A DNA stretch of 64,000 nt from Blasia pusilla (taxonomy: Eukaryota; Marchantiophyta; Marchantiopsida; Blasiales): NCBI GenBank assembly GCA_050084515.1, contig CM114275.1, positions 15,376,001 to 15,440,000 on the forward strand, written 5' to 3'. A model generated the notes under the pieces. That model saw only the letters and a program-made list of their open reading frames with translations, searched no databases and had not been told where the DNA came from. Shown in pieces: positions 12,057 through 22,857 of this stretch (the first letter of the stretch is position 1; each line of letters opens with the position of its first letter). A program made the translations under genes and the position numbers.

Positions 12057-12513
12057 CTCTGGTCTACTTTCAATATGGTGACATAATGTGCAACACATCC
12101 CCAAAGAACTTCGCTCAACCTCAAAGAACTTTGCTATAATCCTAAGCGTCTGCAAAGGAAAACAGAAGCGCGATCTAGTCATAAGAAAGGGGGACATTCC
12201 AGTCTGGGACCCCGTCGGACGGATTCTCATCCCACAAGCGCAACCCCGAGGGCAAATCAGCGACCAGGAGATCCACCGCCACCTCTTCGACCACCCCATG
12301 GACCGTCCAGGGAGCGTGCCCGTTTCGTTGAAGCTTCCGTTCCAGCGTTGTCAATTTCTCGATGGCGGGTGTCGACGCTTGGGAATTGAAACTTTTCAGC
12401 TCATCCAGTAGATTCGTGCAGTGAAGAATGACGCTTGTTCGGGTCGTTGTTTCTCTATGTCTTCCCAAGGATGATGGACTGTATTCCACATCCTGGTCTG
12501 CTCCCTGGGACAA
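12057..12513 (-). other. Methyltransferase motif IV region
   Basis: The minus strand reads VEYSPSSLGRHRETTTRT, a helical stretch, then VDLLVADLPSGLRLWDE. The last part fits motif IV of N4/N6 methyltransferases (VDLIITDPPYG..WD), with DPPY changed to DLPS. The same VEY.PSSLGRH.ETTTRT block is in the copy at about 56760-56820, where a TAG precedes it, so this frame is the conserved one. A short exon (12149-12057, acceptor tttgcag) follows. Confidence 0.5.
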
Positions 12514-13439
12514 CCCTTAAAATGGACGAGGTACCTGAACACCATGCGTTGGGCAGCTCTTAGTCGAGATGCATCGGCCGCCTGCTCCTGAAGATCTCAC
12601 TTCTTCTTTGAGAAATCCCTTTTTTTCGCCTCGGTTTCTTCGTCAAGGTCTGCCTTAGGGAGGATGCGATCCTTGAACATCGTCCTGAAACCTGGGTTTT
12701 TTATGGGCTTGTCCCGGATATTATCCAGCCAAAGTTCAAAATCATCAGCACTCTCCAGGTTTGCTTCCTCCGGAAGTGGCTCTATTCTTTTCAGTTCCGC
12801 TTGGAGACCCACGAGCATGGACTTCTCGAGAAGTCGCAACGCGTCCCAGAATGACCATTCGCAGAGCCAGTGGGAGATCACTGGATCAGAGACAACCGGA
12901 GGATGGTATGCCGCCCTCTTTTGGGCCTCTGTGCCCTCGAGATTGATTTTCATCAGTTGTATTCTCCTAAATTCGTTTATTCCAGACAAGGCAAATCGAT
13001 GCACGCAATTGAGAGACACTTTCTCCCCAATCCAACCTTGCGGATCTTCATCCCTTTTCCGATGGCGCTTGATTATCGCCTTCAGCTCCTTGTAGAAATC
13101 GGGACCAAGTTCGGGGTTGAGAATGGCGATGTAGCGCTGCATCTTGCTTGCCGTGTACTTCATAGCTGCAGATACTGCAGCTTGGATGAATTTTGCACGC
13201 TCAGACACAAACACTTTCTCCCTCCGCTCCAGCTCCAATGCAGCGCTCTTCTTGTGCACCCTTTGCGAGCATCTCATTTACAAGGGCGTCACCCAAGAAC
13301 CCCTTGTACTCTGCCGGGTGCGTCGTTAGCACTTTCTTCACCCGATCACAATCATGGATCCAGTGGTGGGTGACATTACCCTCTCATACAATCCTGCACA
13401 TCCAAACTCAATATAAGAAATTTTGTGAGGTACATGGGT

Positions 13440-14145
13440 TCTTGCAACCCGTCGGACTCCGACAGGTCGTCACAGCTCATGGTCGGATTGTAGCAACGAG
13501 CTAAATTTTGCAACCCATCGGAGTCCGACGGATTGCATTCAGATTTTTGATTGCCTAGTTTCAACCCGTCGAACTCCGACGGGTTGTCAAATAGTCCGTA
13601 TTTACATAGTGGTTACCGCCAGAAAAGTGAACATATCAACCCGTCGGAGTCCGACAGGTTGCGCAATTTCAATGAAAGCTGCAATTTGACGCCAAAAATG
13701 TAGCTCCCAACTTCCAAATGCAACCTGTCGAACTCCGACGAGTTGCTTTCGGCCAAAAATATCCAAAAACATCCAAAAACAGCTTCGAGTCAAGCAACCC
13801 GTCGGACTCCGACGAGTTGCTTTCTTCAAAAAACATCCAAAAAATGCGGCAAGTCGAGCAACTCGTCAGACTTCGACGAGTTGCTTTCTTCAAAATACAT
13901 CCAAAGAATGTGGCCAGTCGAGCAACTCGTCAGACTCCGACAAGTTGCTTTGGGCCAAAAACATCCTAAACTTGTGGTCAGTCGAACAACTCGTCAGACT
14001 CCGACGAGTTGCTTTTCTCCAAAAACATCCTAAACCAATGATCAATCGAGCAACTTTTCGGAGTCTGACGAGTTGCTTTCGGCCAAAAACATCCCAAAAA
14101 TAGTGGCGACTCAAACAACTTGTCGGAGTCTGATGGTTTGCAGCA
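13440..14145. repeat. Palindrome array I (intron of the ParB/methyltransferase gene)
   Basis: About eleven copies of an imperfect palindrome (arms GCAACCCGTCGGA and its reverse complement around one base) lie here. The last six copies are spaced at 62-66 bp as a minisatellite, with a shared spacer (ggccaaaaacatcc). Copies begin near 13445, 13510, 13562, 13636, 13721, 13795, 13857, 13921, 13987, 14049 and 14115. Confidence 0.9.
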
Positions 14146-14158
14146 AGAGGAAACTTAC

Positions 14159-14571
14159 GTGTTCATGGCATGCATTGCCATCTCCACCGTCGCCATGTGA
14201 TGAGGGTATGGATGTAGCACCACTGCCTTCATGCAAAAATGTGCCTCCAATGAGTTTGGGCGCTCCTCTGCAAACTGGGTCCACACCATGAACCTGTGAT
14301 TTCCATCCCAGATGAAGAAATACACGTTCCTCATCCAGCTGAATTCCGTCCCCTCTATCGCCCTTCTGAATTCTTGGGTTCCATGTTGATCGTAAGGCTG
14401 AACATAGAACAGAGGGAAGTTGTCGACGTAGGATGCTGTCGCCGCCGATTGTTTCAGCTTTGCAATATCCTCGTCAGACAGAATTTCGCGGACGTGCTCC
14501 ATTGTCCGCAATCGGCAGAGTGGAATTCTTGGGGCGTTGTGGCCCTCCATGAGTGCCATCTGCTTTACCAC
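14159..14571 (-). other. Exon 2: ParB/Srx-like domain
   Basis: The exon begins after the acceptor TTGTGACAG and is in phase with exon 1. It ends at the donor ACAC|GTAAGTTT. The ParB-N hallmarks appear in order: a Pro-rich entry strand (APRIPLCRL), a helix with LSDEDIAKLKQSA, the strand FPLFYVQPY, then the WDGNHRFMVW motif (family pattern DGNHRL.A), then the strand FCMKAVVLHP. In ParB proteins this fold binds CTP or ATP and loads on palindromic parS DNA. In phage fusions it accompanies methylases. The fold call rests on motif order, not on a search. Confidence 0.6.
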
Positions 14572-14669
14572 CTGTCACAACGGGGACAAGATCAATAAGC
14601 TACACTAAATTGCCAATGAATTGCAACATGGGCCTCCACATAATTCAAAGAACAGAGATCCTCTCTTAC

Positions 14670-15296
14670 CCGCTTGAAGATTGGGTCGGTGTCTTGGCCA
14701 ACCAACTGCTCTGGGACAGCAGTTGGCAAGTCCACTCGAAACTCGTCGTTATAGAGGTCGATTTCTTCCGCCGGGCTTAGATACGAGGATGACCGCTCTC
14801 CTGCTTCTTCAGCGATGTCCACCATCTCCACGCTGGCGGTCCTCATGACCTCATCGTCCGTGACTTGAACTTCGGCCGTTTCCGCTATATTGATTGTGTT
14901 CCCAGACTTCATCGGGGACATTTCTTGCATCTCAACACTTTCGGTTGGACGGGCAGGGCTTTCTTCAATGGCTATTGTTTTTTCTCTCCGAGCTTTTGCC
15001 AATTCTGCTCTCCTCACCGACGCGTCCAGACGCTTCTTTCCACGCTTTTTGTCGGCGATCCTTTTCTTCAAAGCCTGTGACGCCTCCGCCTCTGCGTTCT
15101 GTCTTTCGAGCGCCTCATTTACACGTTTTGCAAGAAGCTCCTGCTTGTGCATCTCCGCTACCCTTTCCCGCTCCTCGATTTCTTGCTGCCTTATCTCATT
15201 GGCCGAAAGAGGCCCTGGAGATGGTGACGCAGGAGTCCTCATGGACTTGGGAGTGAAGCTCCCAGCCTTGTTTGCTTGAGATTTTTTCCTCGTCAT
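14670..15296 (-). other. Exon 1: basic N-terminus and coiled coil
   Basis: The exon has 209 codons from ATG at 15296 to a phase-0 donor CGG|GTAAGAG. Residues 1-30 are basic and Ser/Pro-rich. Residues about 35-100 are a charged heptad-like helix (EIEERERVAEMHKQELLAKR), followed by a Lys/Arg cluster (KKRGKKRLD) that could be a nuclear signal. The remainder is acidic. The exon has no stop or frameshift. Confidence 0.6.
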
Positions 15297-15649
15297 TTTT
15301 CCCGAAAATGCCTCCTCCTATGTGCACGATGAATCGCTTGATGAGTCGCCTTGCTGATGTCGAGATGAGTCGCCTTGATGGGAAGCTCGGATCGTCTCGC
15401 AATTGTTTGCTCGTATCGTCTCGCGATCGTTCGCTCAAATCGTCTCGCAATGAGTCGCCATGTAAAGCGCCCCTTGGTATCTGGTCAGCTGCTGCGCGGG
15501 AGAGCAATTGAGATCGTGAAAAAAAAAACCGGAAATGAGCGATTTCTCCCCTATTTATACTTTTCAAGCCGTTGGGCTGACCATTGGGTCGCATCGTCCT
15601 TCCGACGGCGACGTGCCGGCCGTTACGGAAGTCTGGACGTGATAAACAC

Positions 15650-16700
15650 CAACCCGACGGCTCCGACGGGTTGCACGCTTCCCGAGGGTTCAAGGCATCC
15701 GTCCTCGTGGCAACCCGTCGGAGACCGACAGGTTGCGCACCTCCGCCGTCCTGGGACGAGAATGCGAGGTGCCCGAGCAACCCGTCGGAGACCGACAAGT
15801 TGCGCGCGTCCGCCGTCTTTGGACAAGAACGCGAGTACCTCGCGTTCTCGTCCCAGGACGGCGGAGAGGTACTCGCGTCCTGGGACGAGAACGCGCAACT
15901 TGTCTGAGGACCATTGGGTTGCACCCTTCCCTCATCTTGGGATAACAACACGGGCTTCCCGCGCAACTTGTCGGAGGCCGACAGGTTGCACGCTTCCTTC
16001 ATGTAAGCGAAACAAGGCGAGGCCCTTGCGCAACCTGTCTGAGGTCGACGGGTTGCACGCCTTGCCGTCTTTGGGCAATAAGGTGCGGCACCCGCACAAC
16101 TCGTCAGAAACAGACGGGTTGCACGGTTCCTTAATGTAAGTGCTACACTGTGAGATAATTGCGCAACCCGTATGAGGCCGACGGGTTTGCGCCTCTGCCG
16201 TCTTCGGGCAAGAAGGCACAGTACCCGCGCAACTCGTCGGAGAGCGACGGGTTGCACGCTTCGTTCATGTTTGTGTTACAAGGTGAGGGAGAAGCGTGCA
16301 ACCCATATAAAGCCGACGTGTTGCACACTTTGCTTATCTTGGGTTAATAGGCGAGGTACCAGGGCAACTCGTCGATTATCGATAGGTTGCACGCTTTCCT
16401 ATCCCTCGGGAAACAATACGACAACGTATTGTTTCGAGGCAACCCATTGCAATCCGACGGGTCACAAGATGTACCCTGAGTTGGACAATCCCGCAAAAGT
16501 CCCCAATGAATGGTTGCCCTATCATTAGCAAGCGATATCTTGTGTTTGATGCTAGCAAAATCGCCTCAATAGATCTTCGGTCGGCAAGAAGGGGGTACCA
16601 ACCCAACGTACTCCGACGGGTTCCAACAAAATGAAGTGTGCTTTGCAACCCATGTCTCTGATTCCCAAATTCTGTAACCTTCCTGACTCCGACAGGTTGC
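15650..16700. repeat. Palindrome array II (between the divergent genes)
   Basis: About fourteen copies of the same palindrome lie between the two divergent gene starts (15296 and 16852), many at 66-68 bp spacing. Copies begin near 15650, 15710, 15778, 15894, 15962, 16029, 16096, 16162, 16229, 16297, 16363, 16439, 16598 and 16677. Spacer text differs from array I (many units contain cttgcc or cttcc and short GC-rich runs), so the palindrome is the conserved part. A long foldback at 15809-15865 interrupts the regularity. Confidence 0.88.
15809..15865. repeat. 26-bp-arm inverted repeat inside array II
   Basis: Arms 15809-15834 and 15840-15865 match at 23 of 26 positions around the loop gtacc. 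A third, re-inverted copy of the core (cgtcctgggacgagaacgcg) follows at about 15876-15895. This would form a strong hairpin and is separate from the 27-bp palindrome. Confidence 0.75.
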
Positions 16701-16851
16701 AACAGAATTGAATACATTGTGTCAGACATTTTCACCTACCAAACTTCATCTTGTCAGTCAAATTCTGTCAGGAGAATCTGAGTTCCTATTCAATATAAAT
16801 AAAACATTCTCATTCTCATTCTCATTCTCCTCTTGGTGGAATCTTTTGGGA

Positions 16852-19800
16852 ATGGATAATTATGTGAAGCTCACTTATGGCAGTCATCTAGCGGCCCTTC
16901 CTCAATCAGAAATCGTTCCACCGCAAGCTCTTGAGTCTTTCATAGCAGTGGATGAAAATTTTCTCTCTATTCGATTTCTTCTCCAAATTGGAACCATCTT
17001 TGTACCCAAGGATGTTAGGATGGACGGTACGGAGGACATAATAGGTGAGACAGTCCAGCTAGTGATTGCAAACCGTAAAGTATGGAATCTCCTACCTCTA
17101 GCAAATGGTCAATACAGAGTTTACGGCTTGCTCCTGAATTCTTCTGTTTCCCAAGTAGATGGTCGAGAATTTCCTAGTGCACCGAGCTCTACGTTTGCAA
17201 CTCCTAGCTCAGTAGATCTAGCTTCGACTCCAACTTCATACGCTCGTAACAATGTTGTTCTTCTTGAAGAGATTCCGGATGTTATCAACCTCAGTGGATC
17301 TGTCGAACATCAACCGGGCCCTCTGTCCGCCTACTCGTTCCTCTTGCCAATATCAGGCAATAGTTTGCTATCGTCTCTGGCCTTGAAAATGTTCAAGCAC
17401 ATTCTTGTCGACGAGCTGCCACCCACGTACGATGGTAATTGCATTTTTGAGTTGCCTCCACTTGCTGCTCCTGCTCAAAAGAAAGATGGAGGACGCCTGA
17501 AGGGTATGGAGAGAAAGTCTGATTATCATCGATGGTGCAGGCTTCAACGGACTAGTGCTTCAATTCCAGATGGTCCTTGGATTGTCTCCCGCCGCCAATG
17601 CGTTGGAGCCTTGGAGTGTAGAAGTCCAGCATGCCCGTATCTAGAGTGCAACGGGCGAGTCAATACGTCGCAATTCCCCCCCAAGAATGCAGAAACTCCA
17701 TACGATGTCGGTGCCACCATACCGTCGGGAGGCCATCGATGTCCTCATTGTCAGGCATCGCCCTTCTGCGTTGGAGCGTGTCCTACATATATATTTTTCA
17801 TTGTCCACGACTTGGGCTCCACGTCAGAGTACATAAGGCTGGCAGTTCATGTTGGCTCCCACACTCATCTCGTGACCGATGCAATTCAGAGACACATCAA
17901 GGAGGATGTGGCGAAGAAAGTTGCCGAGGTCTACAGAAACTCTCCGGGTTCAAAGCCCGGAGTGATCAAGCTCACAACAACATCACAAATTTGTGAACAA
18001 TTGCTTGGAATCCTTGGACAAGGCGAGATCACGGCGGCTGAGGAGAAACAACTCTGGGAATATCTCGCATTTCTCGCTGATCCTGAATGCTTCCGGAATT
18101 TGCTGCGTCAAATACGGGTTCTGGATAGAAAGACGGCCGAAGTGGATGCCATCGCTAGAATCAAGGCCAACTCCAAATTTCCATTCATTCAGAGATGGCA
18201 ATTCATGGGCCAAGGAGGCGAGGGATCCAGGGCCTATGTCTTCAAAATATCAACCACAAGTCCGTCGAGTGGCCTCGATCTTATAGATCGAATGAGGGAA
18301 GGGGAAGATCTTTACGGCAGCAAGGTAAGCTTTGATATTTGCTACAGAGTGCTGAACGGATGGTTGACAATGGGTGCTCACGTTTATGACCCTGTGGAGA
18401 AGGGACTCAAAACTATATTTTTCTGTGAAGTAAAAGCGTAAGAGCGTTGGCGGTTTGAAGATGTGTTGGTTACTCTTATTGGAGGTGGTGAAGGAAAACA
18501 AAAGGCCACCTCCGGAAATTTATGTGTTCATGGCGGACAATGCACAGCCTGGGTGGATTGCTATCCGGGAAGTGTTCTGGGGTGGAGAGGTTCAACCGGA
18601 GAGGGAAAGGTCGGATGCTTTCCATTGGCAACAGTCTGTGACCCGATACACCAAATCTTGCATCAAAGAGAATAAGAGGACAGAGTATGTCACTCTACTC
18701 CAACGCTGCAAGGACAGCAAAACCTTGAAACAGACCATGGAATGCCAAGAAGAACTTCATGGGTGGTGGAGGAAGCATGCGATTGAGGGGAAGTACAAAG
18801 AGTTGTGCTCTTGGTTGAGTTGGTGGACTGTACATATGAGACAATGGGGAAACTTCATGCGAAAGGTGAGTTCACTATTTTGTCTTGTCAAGCTCACGTT
18901 GAGAATTGTTTGTAAAGTTGCAGCTCAAGTTGAGAAGCGTGGGAACTATAGGGATTTCAAACCGAAGAAACCAAGCAAGTTGTCGGATGCGACGGGTTGC
19001 CCGAGTGTGCAACCCGTCGGAATCGGACGGGTTGTCTGAGTGTGCAACCAGTCGAAAACCGACGGGTTGCATCCAGAATTTTGGTGCAACCCGCATACAA
19101 GTATGCAAGTTGCATGTATACAAGCCCTGCAAATAGTTCGACCCGGATGGGTTTCGGATGACTTGCACTTGGATCTTCCAGCCTGGAGTGGCCAAAGGTT
19201 CTTGCAACCCGTCGGAATCCGACGGGTTGCAGTAGGTGGGTTTAGGGTTGCAACACGTCGAGACCCGGTGGGTCGCAGAGTCGTTCATGGGATGCCTCGG
19301 CCTTGCAACCGTCTGGTTCCGACATGTAGCTTATTTCTTTGACTCCTAAGCTATTTTCATTCCCTTCTAACATTGCCGTTGTTGTAGGGATTGAACATTC
19401 ATGAAAATGCCCTCTGCCCCAACACAAGTGGAGCAGAAAGTGTTCATTCCTCCTGGAGGTCGTCACAAGCATGCCTACGAATTTCACTTGTGGAGGCATG
19501 CCAACAAGACCAGGCAAGAGCAATGCTCTGATCTGCGACATCCCATATCTTCCTCACAAAAGGCATAACAAAAGGAAGGGGGCCTTCGATCTCGAGCTCT
19601 ATGTCGTAGGTAATTTGTGAGATCTGGTGATGAAAAACTGTATGTGGAAGCCTTCAACCGGTGCCTAGCTGGAACTCCCCTCGAGCAAGACGTATACATT
19701 GGTGGGGATATTCGTGGGTGGGTTTCAAGACGTCCCATACAGATGGTGGTAGAGAAGTCTGAGCGAGACTCGTGGAGACCAGATAAGTATCTTGACTTCA

Positions 19801-20890
19801 GGTAGGTGAAGAGGCAACATCGAGGAACGAATCCGGTGATTGATTTGGATGTGAAATTACGCCGCCCACGTATTCGGGGACCCAAGACCGCTCCCAAATC
19901 CGTGATGGAGACCGTTTTCCAAAATCAGTGAATGTTTTATTTCAAAAGCCCTCCGTTGCTGGAAGTTCGCAACATCCGGTTGGTGGGGTGGTTCAACAAT
20001 ATGGGATTCCGGTAATGGAGGTGGATTAAAACCTAAAACGGTGGCATATATCTCGGAGCAACCCAGGACGTGGATCCACCTGCAGGGCAGCATCTGATGG
20101 CATTAGGAGAGCATGCGGCACTTTCCTAAATAAGAACTGTACAAGGACTGGACGACCACTGACTGGGTTTTGGGGACTCAAAACCTTTGATCGTTTCACG
20201 AGGACCGGGGATCAATTGAAGTACTTCCTCTGCCCAAATGAATCTTGCTCTTTCCGGAAGTCTTATATGGCTGCCATTGGAGCTCCGGGGAATACCCCCA
20301 CGATTTGGCCCATGGCCGCAGGTACGAACTCCACTCAAGACGAAGTGGACAATCTTACAATTGCCGGTTTCAGACTCGTAGACGGGGGAAGTTTGGAGCA
20401 TGTTTGCATTATCGAGACCTTCACATTTCGTATTCAACCCAAGATTGATGTCAACATGTACCTGGAGAAGGTGGATGATCTCAAACCACTAATTCTGTTT
20501 GAGTCTAGAAATGGGGTGAAGAGAAACAGAATGTGTAGGCCAACGATGGAGAGAGCAAAGCGAATTGCATAAGCTCGGGAGGCAAAAATGGAGATCATCG
20601 CCACGAAAGATGTCCTGCGTGGCAATGGAATAGGAAGGATGTATTGGGTCAGGAACAACACTGTAAATTCAAGTGTCACAGGGGTGTATGTGGTGCACAT
20701 CTGTTGCTTTCCCACATGTTCATGTGATGACTTTGTCCAAAGAGAGACAAGTGGCAAAAGGTATTTCCCTTGTAAGCACATGTACTATGTGTTGCTGGTA
20801 GTTTTAAGAGAGTCGGAGGTAGGAGTAGGAATCCACCAACCAATTCTGTCCCTCAAAGAAGTGCGAAGTATTTTAAACAAACCACTTTGA
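16852..20890 (+). pseudogene. Mutator-like (MULE) transposase gene, copy B
   Basis: ATG at 16852 opens a long frame (MDNYVKLTYGSHLAALPQ). A Cys/His-rich module follows (CVGALECRSPACPYLEC, then CPHC...C...C), then the catalytic core: YDP as likely first Asp, FMADNAQPGWIAIREVFW around the second Asp, FHWQQSVTRYTK, and LSWWTVHMRQWGNFM. The core resumes after a +1 frameshift in an A-run near 18430. A donor (GAAAG|GTGAGT, 18866) starts an intron with palindromes (18970-19330). The next exon (19388) reads LCPNTSGAESVHSSW, typical of MULEs. The C-terminus (20216-20890) has the SWIM pattern CSC...CKH. Further stops (19525 region, 20041-20043, TAA near 20571) show it is dead. In life it would cut and paste the element. 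It is divergent from the ParB/methyltransferase gene. Confidence 0.75.
18970..19330. repeat. Palindrome array III (intron of the MULE gene)
   Basis: About six copies of the palindrome lie within the intron between 18866 and 19387. The copy at 19204-19230 is perfect: 13-bp arms GCAACCCGTCGGA and TCCGACGGGTTGC around one A. Other copies begin near 18976, 19009, 19044, 19247 and 19302. Spacing is irregular. Confidence 0.9.
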
Positions 20891-21420
20891 GGATGCAAAA
20901 TGAGGTTTTAGATTGTACTTTCATTTTTCAAGAACCTTCACTTTGAGCTTGAACTCTATTCAGCTCAGGGCAAATGATAGATTGTTTCCAGACCTTGGAT
21001 GGAAAAAGTTATTGGTTCCACACTTATGATTCCACTGATTTTTCAGTTTTGTAAATTTTGTGCAATTTGCAACCGGTCGGACTCAAATGGGTTGCCAAAA
21101 TATGAAAGAGGAAAAAAAAACTATGGGACTGCTTACTAACTGAGCAAAAAAGTGCAAAAAAATTCACACAAAAAGCTTCCTCTCTTCAACCCAACGGAAT
21201 TTTTTTGGAAAAAAATTGCCTTTTTAACTTGTCAAAACTTTCCTCTCTCCAACCTGTCGGAAACTAACTCTCTTCAACCTGTCGGAAACTCTCTTCAAAC
21301 CAAAAGAGCCCTAGGGGTTGCCAATATCTTCCTCTCTCCTCTCTCCTGTCTCCTCTCTTCCTCTCTTCCTCTCTTCCTCTCCTCTTACCGCTCCTCGGCG
21401 TCAGGGCACAGTACTCGATC
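20891..21420 (+). repeat. 3' flank of MULE copy B with pyrimidine tract
   Basis: This is homologous to 9146-9585, with a diverged palindrome at about 21067, two half-sites (caacctgtcggaaac) at about 21254 and 21276, and a cctctctcct/cttcctct tract ending near ttaccgctcctc (about 21385-21397). It is probably the right end of the family P element. Confidence 0.55.
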
Positions 21421-21479
21421 ATCGTTGAGCGGCTACCAATCCCAACATAGCAACATGAAATGAAAACTCAAACACCCTA

Positions 21480-22855
21480 ACCCAAGGTCACCTGCCATCA
21501 CTGGTTGATGACGAAACTGTGATGACGATGGCGGCCAAACCAAAGTATGTGGTGGTGGCGGCAATGGAAATCAAAGGGTGGATAACGGCAAAATGCGGCT
21601 CTGAGAAACGCTAGGTGACGGCAACGGCCGTCGGTGGACCATTGATGGTGACGGTTGACGGTCGACGGTGATAGTTGACCGTTGACCATTGACGGCGGAC
21701 CGCATACGGTGACCGTTGACCGCCGATGGTGACCATTCACCATTGATGGCGGACCGTTGATGGTGACTATGACGGCAACGGCCGCCGCCAGCGCGGCGGC
21801 TAGTTTAGGGTTTGAACAATTTAACCCTAAAAATCACCTAGCAATGGCAGTTTTGCAAGATTGACCATAACTTTTTGCTCGCAACTCCAAATTGTGCATC
21901 ATTTCTTGTATAGCGTGCACAACTTCACAATCTACAAGAACGTCAAAAAATATTTGAAATCAAATATTCCAGTAAAAATTGACGGGAATTGTCGTAAATC
22001 CAAATATCTCTTTCTCCTACACATAATTTGGTAGCGCTTCCGCGCTGATTTCTCCCAACAAAAATGTAAAACATGTGAGAATACAATCAACAAGCTACAT
22101 GGTGCTCTTGAGAGCACCGGCATGAGGCAACCCATCCCCATACTCAATCCCTATAAAAAAATTGGGCAGCGCTTCCGTGCGCCACCCTTCCACACGAAAA
22201 ATTGGCAAAGGAAACCTCACAAGTAAGCGGCTCTTGCTCCGGTGAGCACTCCCATGAACCTCTGAATGGGGAATACGATCCCCAACCTGCAAAACCAATG
22301 AGTGACCAGAAAGCTCCCCCATGAAGCTCTCTCACTCACTCATTCTCTCTTTGTAAAATAAGATCAAATCTCTCTCACAACACCATAGTTCTCACATGTC
22401 TCTCTCAATGTCAAACCAAACCCACTCTCCTTATAAGAGGCTTAGGTTACACACACAAGACAAGCAAGAACATAGCTCCGCCGCCCTATACTAAGAGATT
22501 CAACAAAGAGAAATGAGTTCTCAAGCTCTCTCTCCTTGAGGTATATCCCTCCCCTCTCCTAAGCTCTCTCCATGGTAACCTATGCTCCCAAGTCACCTCC
22601 TTGGCTCTTGACCTCATGTAGGAGGTCAAGGGCCATTTACCAAAAAATAAAAAGTTGATCATATACTCAAAATGGTACTTACCTAAAATAGTAAGTTACT
22701 CAATATGGCTCCAAATGAGCCGAAATGAAGGAGAAACCTGCTCTCTCAAGTTTCTCCGGGCCTCAACAGGTCATCCTCAACCTACTGAGCATGTTCTCCA
22801 CTACTCACAAAGGCGCTCTACTAGATCTCACCGATCTATCCTAAAAGACGTGACA
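21480..22855 (-). mobile_element. LTR family L2, minus orientation
   Basis: Read on the minus strand it begins TGTCACGTCTTTTAGGATAG at 22855. It carries the block also found at 26.4 and 62.7 kb (ggtcaagagccaaggag, ttgagaactcatttctctttg, tgtgtgtaacctaagcctc), then continues through a part shared with 38.0-38.6 kb (ggaagcgct, gatttgagtatgggg). The low-coordinate end is not defined. The part at 21600-21790 is rich in gttgac/gacggt steps. It sits inside the reverse transcriptase relic that continues at 22858, so it was probably a nested insertion. Confidence 0.6.
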
Positions 22856-22857
22856 CC

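Larger units (their letters stand above)
11638..15296 (-). pseudogene. Coiled coil - ParB-N-like - beta-class N4/N6 DNA methyltransferase-like gene, copy 1
   Basis: Read on the minus strand: exon 1 (15296-14670) encodes a basic N-terminus and a long charged helix. Exon 2 (14571-14159) holds a ParB/Srx-like domain. An intron filled with palindromes follows. Exon 3 (about 13375-12175) holds an unknown middle region and methyltransferase motif IV-like VDLLVADLPSGLRLWDE. A final block (12149-11638) holds the motif I-like GDLVFDLVGLSG followed by SGRNILCLEG. The order IV before I is that of beta-class enzymes. ParB-N plus N6/N4 methylase fusions are known from phages and prophages; a eukaryotic transposon setting is unusual. 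The copy is dead: frameshifts near 13250 and 12000, TGA at 12597-12599, TAG at 12048-12050, and an internal deletion near 12525 relative to the fragment at 56.8-57.5 kb. Even the motifs are degenerate (DLPS for DPPY). Confidence 0.65.

Noticed and set aside
12585-12600. GTGAG...CAG as an intron in the ParB/methyltransferase gene
   Set aside because: It would be only about 13 bases long. Reading through gives a single in-frame TGA followed by conserved sequence, so it is a stop mutation, not an intron.
13669-14114. Several frames rich in ATRRTPTSC / SDGLL repeats on both strands
   Set aside because: They are translations of the 64-bp palindrome minisatellite in an intron.
13440-14145. Regular short repeats with spacers, CRISPR-like
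   Set aside because: The repeats are imperfect palindromes, the spacers are similar to each other rather than unique, no cas genes are present, and the context is a eukaryotic intron.
15196-16257. Long minus-strand frame (353 codons) with repeated QPVGLRRVA-like text
   Set aside because: The protein repeats simply follow the palindrome array in three frames. The frame overlaps the array and the start of the ParB/methyltransferase gene in another frame, so it is not a real protein.
19484-19897. Minus-strand 137-codon frame
   Set aside because: It is opposite decayed MULE exons, with no family match and no splice context.
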